A DNA stretch of 64,000 nt from Apoda limacodes (lineage: Eukaryota; Arthropoda; Insecta; Lepidoptera; Limacodidae): assembly GCA_946406115.1 (NCBI GenBank), contig OX291545.1, positions 26,159,153 through 26,223,152 of the forward strand. The letters are read 5' to 3'. Shown here piece by piece: positions 57,046-64,000 of this stretch. Positions within the stretch are counted from its first letter, which is position 1, and each line of letters begins with the position of its first letter. A program made the translations under genes and the position numbers. The notes below the pieces were generated by a model. It had not been told where the DNA came from. It did no database searches and worked only from the letters and a program-made list of their open reading frames with translations.

Positions 57046-59976
57046 CTGTAGAGCAAAGAAATTTAATTGATTTCTATCTTAATTTGAATAAATTGTCCTT
57101 ATTACTATTGTAACAATTTAAATCTCGCTAATCTTAAATGCGGGTCTAGTAAGTCGCGAATTTGTGTATATATTACATGTATATATATTACATTTTTAGT
57201 TTCTTTAGTGTCTAGCATGATCAACCTCTGTTATTATTCTATGGTGTTAAGTCCAAAATGTCAAAGGAATAGCTATATTAGTTTTTTAAATAGTTCACTT
57301 CTTGAAATTACCGGCGCGAAATTACGCACCTATTAACACTTCATTAGACTCGCAATCAAGTTTGTCGTTATCTAGATTTTTTTTTTGAATGTAACATACC
57401 TTTAACTATGTCATCTACTACAGCAGGACATATTTTTGCTGTTACAGGGGTGGTGTTCTTAAGATCAGGACTTGCATTGATTTCAATCAACCATGGGCGA
57501 TGTTGCTTGTCCAAAATAAAATCACACCCGTACAATTCGAAACGGTTCTTAGATATTGATAGTGAATCTTGGCAACTCAACATTATACCAGTTATTGACT
57601 TCTTCATACCGGGATAGGTTACACTATCCCAAAAATTTTCACAGCCGCAACTTTTTAAGTAATCCATGTAAGTTTTCAATTCCCACATATTTGTTTGGGG
57701 TAAATCAATGTGTCTCTCTGAACAGTTTTTATATTTTCTTTGTATAGCATTGTTCGTTAAATGTATAGACTCGTGGTAGTTCTTTAGATTGTATTTTTGT
57801 GAACTAAATTTTAGATAACAGTCTTTGTACATCCATACAACTAAAGGATAGGTACTCGTTACCAAATAATATTGTCGAATATCAAATTTTGTGTCATGAA
57901 TAAGTAGCGGCTCTTCTGAAATCAACAAAATTATTGATCTTGAGTTAAAAACCTAGTGTAGTGTAGGTAGGATGCACGAATTGAGATATGAATTACTTAC
58001 CGATATATTTTTGAATAACAAATTTACCACTAGATTTGCTTAGTACTGTATTGATAATTCCGAGATCAGTAGCCATCCGTATGCCCCTTCCTCTCGAGCA
58101 ATGTCCCGGCTTAACTATCCAAATATTATAAAAACCTTCACAAGGCAACTGCGGCCTATGCTTTTTCATCTTTGCTAATATAAAATTTGCACAATTTGTG
58201 TAAATAGGAAAGTCGTATTTTTCGTCAGCTCGAAAAATGGCTTCTTTGGCAACAACGCAATAATATTTTTTTATAAAAATATGCCACTGTTTAGCATTTA
58301 CAGTGTTCGAAGTACAATCAATGTCTTTGTGATACTTTCGGCATAAGTACTCTTTACATCTATTAAGCGCAAATGTTACTACTTTTACTGAAACAGTTCC
58401 TGTTTCTTCAAAGATGGGCTTGTGATTAGCAGAATTCCAAAGTATCCATTTCAGTAAACTAGTACAAGCAGTAATATAGTAATCTTCTGTAAATACTTCC
58501 AAGTCATAACAGTCATCACTGTTATATGTTCTAGGACACGTAACTTCAGCAACATTTTCAACGTAAAACCAATAATTTTCTTTCGTTAAAGAGCACAAGC
58601 CTTGTTTTGAAGTCCACTTAGCATCTCTCTCTATTTTATTAGTTATTGTATTATCATCGTTCAGTTTTTCCATATCGATAGTCGTGTCACGGTTTACATT
58701 TGTTCCCCACACAAAATGCGCATCATGTTTTTCAACTAAAAAAGACAATAACAACCTTTCTGTTTCTCGTTGAATTTCAATTTTAGTTGATATAGTTCCA
58801 TCTCTTATTCTATCTAAATTCATTTTCTTTTCAGGAATCTTCTCTATCCAACCTCGTTCGATTAAAGCTTTCTTTAACGCTCTACAACTTCCGTAGATCG
58901 TGAATATTTTATTTTCTTTTATAGCGCGTGCCGCTTGTCTCTTAAGCTCAAGATATCGAGAAGTATTTGATTGACAACTGGCTATAATATAGCTCTTCTC
59001 TTTTGGTGAGAGACCAGTGGAAGAGGTCGGACTTTTGTACATTACCTTTATCCTCTTTAAAGTAACCGGGAAACTCAGCAGTCTCTGCAATAGAGTCTTT
59101 GTTAGATACTCGTAAATCGTGACTACATCATCATCTATTACTACAAGATCTGCTTTCAACAATTATTTCACGTTAACCTACTTATAATAAAAAAGATAGT
59201 ACGTATTTATTTATATACCGTAGCATCTTATCTGGTGCTGGGGTCGGTTTCAAGTTATATCTGCTGTCTATACAGAACTGTAGAATGCTTTAGCATTAAA
59301 CTGTACAATCGTTTCTGTCTGTACACGCATCACGCGAAAGCTTCCCATAACCTTAAGTCTACACGAACAATTTTGCGGGCGTTAAAAGTAATAAACATTT
59401 TTAATAATAATTATAGCAAAGTTTACTTCAAGATGTGTCCTTTTGGTACTCGAAGATCCATTTCTTTTATCGCATACTATGGGCCTTTTGGATGCTTGGG
59501 TGTTGGATCCGATTTTCTGTGATTAAATTAAGGGGTAAGTAATTAATTAGGGGAATCTTTGCATTTGATTTAAACAGGTATAGAATATTACTTTATAGTC
59601 AGTATTATGACATGTTACTGTTCTAATGTTCTTGCTTTTAATACGAATAAGTTGGTAAGAACCACATCAAGAGATCTGCCAGTAACTCTCACCACAAGCA
59701 ACTTGATTTTTACTTCATACACTACAAAAATTCTAAGTTAACTTGGTGTTGCAACTTAGCCCCACAAAATTCGTGTCTTGTGTGCATGATACATTTACAT
59801 GATCGCCAGTGCATAATAAATCAGTTGGGTTTTCCGATATAATTCACTTATTAATCCTGTTGTTAGTAAGTAGGTATAAAAAAGGAAGAATGCATAGATA
59901 CAACAAAAATATTTCATAAAAAAACAAACCGTACCTTTTTTTTACGGGAAACTTTCTTCTTCTTTTTATTTGGCAT
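56765..59976 (-). CDS. TTLL3: TTLL3-type tubulin glycylase-like gene, copy 1
   Basis: Sure exons on the minus strand: 58001-59084 (or from ATG 59042), 57400-57915 and 56765-57045 (stop TAA). Junction phases 1 and 1 match. The ATP-grasp/TTL core is clear: IFTIYGSCRALKKALIERGW, NIWIVKPGHCSRGRGIRM, FVIQKYI joined to EEPLLIHDTKFDIRQYYLV, SIHLTNNAIQ, ITGIMLSCQDS and ELYGCDFILDKQHRPWLIEI followed by NASP. These carry the nucleotide- and Mg-binding Lys, Asp and Glu-x-Asn residues. TTLL3/8 enzymes add glycine to tubulin side chains in cilia and flagella. With two tentative 5' exons (59935-59976, 59427-59516) the frame totals 2,013 nt, 670 residues. The upstream part is the least certain. Confidence 0.85.
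57400..57915 (-). CDS. TTLL3: TTLL catalytic exon (copy 1)
   Basis: Acceptor 'gttgatttcag', donor AAAG|GTATGT. Encodes the second half of the ATP-grasp fold with HDTKFDIRQYYLV, the LTNNAIQ loop and the WLIEINASP metal-binding block. Confidence 0.92.
58001..59084 (-). CDS. TTLL3: TTLL large exon (copy 1), start uncertain
   Basis: Open frame to about 59160 on the minus strand, but without an ATG there; the frame only opens from a TTG after an in-frame TAA. Two starts are possible: ATG at 59042, or an acceptor 'actctattgcag' giving an exon from 59084 in phase 0 with the upstream exons. The donor is ATATATCG|GTAAGT. Contains the glycylase-type N-terminal region and the nucleotide-binding NIWIVKPGHCSRGRGIRM. 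Confidence 0.85.
59427..59516 (-). CDS. Tentative TTLL second exon
   Basis: After the acceptor 'taatcacag' only one frame is open, and it is the one set by the 59976 exon. It encodes a polar, basic stretch (KIGSNTQASKRPIVCDKRNG and more) to a GAA|GTAAAC donor in phase 0, which fits the 59084 acceptor. Confidence 0.35.
59935..59976 (-). CDS. Tentative TTLL first exon, Lys-rich
   Basis: ATG at 59974-59976 opens MPNKKKKKVSRKKK and ends AAG|GTACGG, phase 0. A lysine-rich leader in front of the TTLL domain is plausible, but so short an exon may be chance. Confidence 0.35.
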
Positions 59977-60849
59977 GACTTTGGAATCATTGTTTCAATA
60001 TAATTAAATGTTATCTAATGAAATAAAAATTAAAAAATAATATAAATTCAGTAGGAATTCAAGCTTGCATTTGTTTATAACACGGGATTTAAACAGAAAC
60101 TAAAAACATAGCATTTCGGTAAATGATACATACCTTTTCACTAAAATAAAACATTTTTATTTAAAAACATTTTTTATTTTTGTTGTTCCATTACATTTTT
60201 ACATTTTAACATACAATAAATTTACACTTTATGACTGTTGACAAACAGCATGACATGACGCAACCTACTTGAAAGCTATCCAAAAACTTCAACAGATATT
60301 TTCTTTTTTTGTTATCCATGAAGAAGGCTGCATGCGAGAAATTTGATCCTGTAAGGATGATTTTGAAATTTAAGAATTAATATAATAAAAAAACACGGGT
60401 TGCACTCCGGGAGTGCCGGCAGAAATGAAAACTTGAATATTAACGTTGTGCATTTTTGATATTTTGGAATGGTTAGGGAATAATTTTGCACGAATTGCTT
60501 TAATTATCAGTATAAAAGTACTCTCATTTATGTGGTAAAATACAATATTCATTTATACACACAACACAAACATAACAATTTATATTACATTAAAAAATTA
60601 ACACTTCAGAACTTTGGCCGCACTGTAAAAAGAGAGGGGGATACTTCGTCTCCTACGCCAAACCGGCGGTCTACAATCCCTTCGTCTTACGAATTTTCGA
60701 TCAGGTCACGTGTCCTGACGCGAGTTTAACATTTTTTACTCATCACAAAAAAAGTGCACAACGCCGCTATAGAAGCTTCACTTTAAAAACATAACTTTGG
60801 AGGTAAATTAAATGTACTGTGTGAGGAGGTGCCTATATCATTACATACA

Positions 60850-61093
60850 TGTCCCGGTTCGTAACACACCCCACACCGTTCAGTCCGTGCAACTGTCAAA
60901 ATTCTGGGGGGCCGAAATGACCCGGTACCTCTCGATGTCCAGGGACGAGGTTGTTGACGGGGTCCAGACGAGGGTTGTTGACGGGGTCCAGACGGGGCCA
61001 AAAATCGTGACGGTCCAGATTGTGGCTCGGCGGGTAAATTCTCCAGCTTCTAACTCTGGTCGTCCAAAAACGACACTAAAGTATCAAAAGTAG
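60850..61093 (-). mobile_element. Duplicated BEL/Pao gag fragment
   Basis: Same sequence as 54785-55028: Pro/Arg/Gln-rich gag followed by the first half of the first zinc knuckle. The other zinc knuckles are missing because the duplication starts here. Confidence 0.8.
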
Positions 61094-61999
61094 GTATGTG
61101 TGACGCCGAGTAACCTCCATGCAACCCCTGACGTCATAGGGCAATTTTTTTAAAACAATGTGCAACAATAAAAATGACCACTCTGTTACAGGGAACTTTA
61201 GGCCCCTCAACGCATTTGTCGCCACCAAAATAGGGTTAAGCAGCTCCGTTAACCGATGACAGTTGTGGAATACCTAAAATGGCAGCTACATGAGTATCCG
61301 CAATGCGACAGTTATTTTGGTGCCGCTTCACTAATAACTCCCTGGCTATATGTCCAAATGTTTCACTAAACAGAGTGGCTCATCCCTGATAGACGTTAAA
61401 AGGTAACTTAATTTTTGTGAGTTGAACAGAACGATTTCAATGCGTATACGATGTCATAGCTCAGTGCTGTCAATAGAACGCACCTTTAGTGGAACCACGA
61501 GTACATTGGCAATCCTACAAGACCCACTTACGGTCTAGTGGAACGCATCAGTGGAACCAAGACCGTAAAGTTTTGTACAAAGAGAATATGATAACTACTG
61601 GTTTTGTCATGTGTTTATATCGTTTGCTGATGTGACATGTTTTTTATATTTTGAAAGATGTCGAAATATTCTCGCAGGACAGTTTTGTAGCGTCGTTTTT
61701 TGTAAACAACACTCGTTACAGCTGGTAGTGGTGTTTACAATAAGGGGTTACTAGAACAAATTTAATTTTATTTTTTAATATTGTAATATTACTTACCCGA
61801 GTATTATTTTAATCAAGACGACTATACACATTTATTACTTGACTGATACAGGAAGGATTATTTGAGTAGTTATTGACCACCAGGAAACATAATTCCTTGT
61901 GGACTACCAGGAAGAACTCAAAAATAATAAGGTCTTTGAAGTTAGCATACTATTTTGAGTCAAATGCAAAACAAAGTATACCTAAATTTGCCGTTTTTG

Positions 62000-62445
62000 G
62001 GTTCCGTACCTGAAAGTTAATTAGGAACCCTATTACTAAGGCTTCGCTGTCCGTCCGCCCATCCGTCTGTCACCAGGCTGTATCTCATGAACCGTTATAG
62101 TTAGACAGTTGAGATTTTCACAAAAGATGTATTTCTGTTGCCGCTATCACAACAAATACTAAAAAACAGAATAAAATAAATATTTAAGGGGGCTCCCATA
62201 CAACAAACGTGATTTTTTTGCTCGATTTGCTCGATACTGATTATTGCAACAGGCAGACGCTTAAAATATTCACAGAATATTTAGTAATATAGTCACTTCA
62301 AAAATAAATAATTAAAAAACTAAAATAAAACAAATATTTAGGGGGGGGGGTCCATACAATAACCGTGTTTTTTTTTGCCTTTTTTATATACATATAATGG
62401 TACGGAACCCTTCATGCGCGAGTCCGACTCGCACTTGGCCGATTA
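62000..62445. repeat. Duplicate of the GGTTCCGTACC repeat
   Basis: Copy of 55935-56380 within the second duplication unit; same G10 run and ends. Confidence 0.75.
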
Positions 62446-62829
62446 TTTATCCGTTATATTATAAAATTTGCCGTTGAGCTATTTTTTGAAAAAAGACCAT
62501 CGGCTAACCTATGCAGAATGTTATTATGTAAGGGTGATAGGGACCTGCAAAGTGGATGAGAATTTGTTATTTTTTATCCGCTGTTCATTTATAATGTTGA
62601 AAATTTGCCGTTAAGTAACTTTTAGAAAAAGGGTAGGGTTGTTTAAAAAAATAATAACTACGCAAATAAAAACAAGTTATCAAAGACATTACAGTTCCTT
62701 AATATCTTTAGTAGGATAAACGAGTACAATAAAAGTGAATGACGACAACATATTATTCTCTTTAGTGTAGGAGTGTATTGAATTTGTGTGGCAAGCTTCC
62801 TAATAATGTCCTTCTGGATGTTTTGCACT

Positions 62830-63979
62830 TTAACCATCGACACTAAAGTCTTCAGCTTCTTCGGTGTCTATGAATTGTTGTAATTCTTTGTATATTGCTG
62901 TGATTTCGTTACTTTTTTCAACATTTAGATTTCCAATGTTTTCTTTAATTTCGACAGAACTTCTAGAGCAAAAATAATCTAGAGGTAAAGCGTGTCCTTG
63001 TACAGCTATATCTGCACCAATAGCACATCTTGGTGCTGATATAGGCTGTCTGTAAATACATTCAAAATTTCCAGTCGGAGCTTTGGGGTCCTCTGCGTGG
63101 TCTATAATTACTGTAGAGCAAAGAAATTTAATTGATTTCTATCTTAATTTGAATAAATTGTCCTTATTACTATTGTAACAATTTAAATCTCGCTAATCTT
63201 AAATGCGGGTCTAGTAAGTCGCGAATTTGTGTATATATTACATGTATATATATTACATTTTTAGTTTCTTTAGTGTCTAGCATGATCAACCTCTGTTATT
63301 ATTCTATGGTGTTAAGTCCAAAATGTCAAAGGAATAGCTATATTAGTTTTTTAAATAGTTCACTTCTTGAAATTACCGGCGCGAAATTACGCACCTATTA
63401 ACACTTCATTAGACTCGCAATCAAGTTTGTCGTTATCTAGATTTTTTTTTGAATGTAACATACCTTTAACTATGTCATCTACTACAGCAGGACATATTTT
63501 TGCTGTTACAGGGGTGGTGTTCTTAAGATCAGGACTTGCATTGATTTCAATCAACCATGGGCGATGTTGCTTGTCCAAAATAAAATCACACCCGTACAAT
63601 TCGAAACGGTTCTTAGATATTGATAGTGAATCTTGGCAACTCAACATTATACCAGTTATTGACTTCTTCATACCGGGATAGGTTACACTATCCCAAAAAT
63701 TTTCACAGCCGCAACTTTTTAAGTAATCCATGTAAGTTTTCAATTCCCACATATTTGTTTGGGGTAAATCAATGTGTCTCTCTGAACAGTTTTTATATTT
63801 TCTTTGTATAGCATTGTTCGTTAAATGTATAGACTCGTGGTAGTTCTTTAGATTGTATTTTTGTGAACTAAATTTTAGATAACAGTCTTTGTACATCCAT
63901 ACAACTAAAGGATAGGTACTCGTTACCAAATAATATTGTCGAATATCAAATTTTGTGTCATGAATAAGTAGCGGCTCTT
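62830..63979 (-). CDS. TTLL3: TTLL3-type gene, copy 2 (last two exons; rest beyond window)
   Basis: Exons 63464-63979 and 62830-63110 repeat the catalytic and last exons of copy 1 with the same splice sites and an identical predicted protein. The one T fewer in the intronic T run near 63441 lies outside the exons and does not change splicing. If the duplication is real, the remaining exons should follow within about 2 kb beyond the window. Confidence 0.8.
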
Positions 63980-64000
63980 CTGAAATCAACAAAATTATTG

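Larger units (their letters stand above)
54785..60849. repeat. First unit of a 6,065-bp tandem (direct) duplication
   Basis: Sequence from 54785 recurs from 60850 to the end of the window (offset 6,065, then 6,064 after one base is lost from a T run at about 57377/63441). I compared the lines and saw no other difference over about 3.15 kb. The unit spans a gag fragment, a repeat and the whole TTLL-type gene. The second unit is cut by the window edge. Confidence 0.85.
60850..64000. repeat. Second unit of the 6,065-bp duplication (cut by window end)
   Basis: Matches 54785-57936. Begins mid-way through the gag zinc-knuckle region (the copy ends ERCGVCYEPGH), so the breakpoint cuts the old BEL gag. 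Confidence 0.88.

Noticed and set aside
57993..59162. TTLL frame starting at 59162
   Set aside because: The first codon is TTG right after an in-frame TAA, not ATG. The true start is either ATG at 59042 or an upstream exon.
63387..63992. Longer TTLL frame in copy 2 ending at 63387
   Set aside because: It only runs through the splice donor at 63463 into intron because the T run is one base shorter; the exon itself is the same as copy 1.

Overview
The window is nuclear DNA of a moth or butterfly (Lepidoptera). The evidence is short AT-rich intergenic DNA, small exons in long repeat-filled introns with GT-AG junctions, and many repeats typical of lepidopteran genomes: an APE-type LINE whose 3' end reads 'CACCTTAGTGGTATAAAA', RTE-clade LINEs, a LINE with a (TTTGAC)n tail, the 'GGGTTCCGTACC ... 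GAGTCCGACTCGCACTTGGCC' repeat, BEL/Pao, a piggyBac remnant and several MITEs. No bacterial, organelle, rRNA or CRISPR feature was seen. The exact species cannot be told from sequence reading alone.

Four protein-coding loci were rebuilt by joining exons by hand with matching phases. (1) A plus-strand TTC14 homologue, 14 exons from 733 to 14545, entering from an upstream part that I could not find; it carries TPRs and then a long Ser/Lys/Arg-rich, RS- and RGG-rich tail. (2) A minus-strand MPDU1 homologue, four coding exons from 31791 down to 23405, complete at 251 residues, with repeat-filled introns. (3) A plus-strand ARGLU1 homologue, five exons from 37060 to 42869, complete at 255 residues. 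(4) A minus-strand TTLL3-type tubulin glycylase-like gene, 59976 down to 56765. Its last two exons appear again at 62830-63979 in a direct repeat of at least 3.15 kb with a 6,065-bp offset, so the gene is either tandemly duplicated or duplicated in the assembly.

Between TTC14 and MPDU1 (about 14.9-23 kb) lies a nested repeat island. Long inverted arms at 15507-15895 and 20793-21126 enclose two head-to-tail copies of one LINE; one copy keeps an open 987-codon endonuclease/reverse-transcriptase ORF. Further pieces of the same LINE are at 5.74, 25.74, 26.99, 29.65, 34.05 and 48.4 kb. The MPDU1 introns hold a 105-bp tandem repeat, a piggyBac transposase fragment, an RNase-H-bearing LINE remnant and an RTE 3' end. 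From 43 to 54.9 kb the sequence is gene-poor: two MITEs (45.6 and 47.2 kb), a LINE RT remnant, decayed RTE copies and an internally deleted BEL/Pao element whose gag fragment lies at the edge of the TTLL duplication.

The host genes do not form one pathway. TTC14 and ARGLU1 are both Arg/Ser-rich nuclear proteins linked to RNA processing, MPDU1 serves dolichol-linked sugar use in the ER, and the TTLL gene modifies tubulin. I did not find a clearly new biological system. The strongest candidates for follow-up are the TTLL tandem duplication, the long-inverted-repeat element carrying the LINE pair, and the open LINE ORF.
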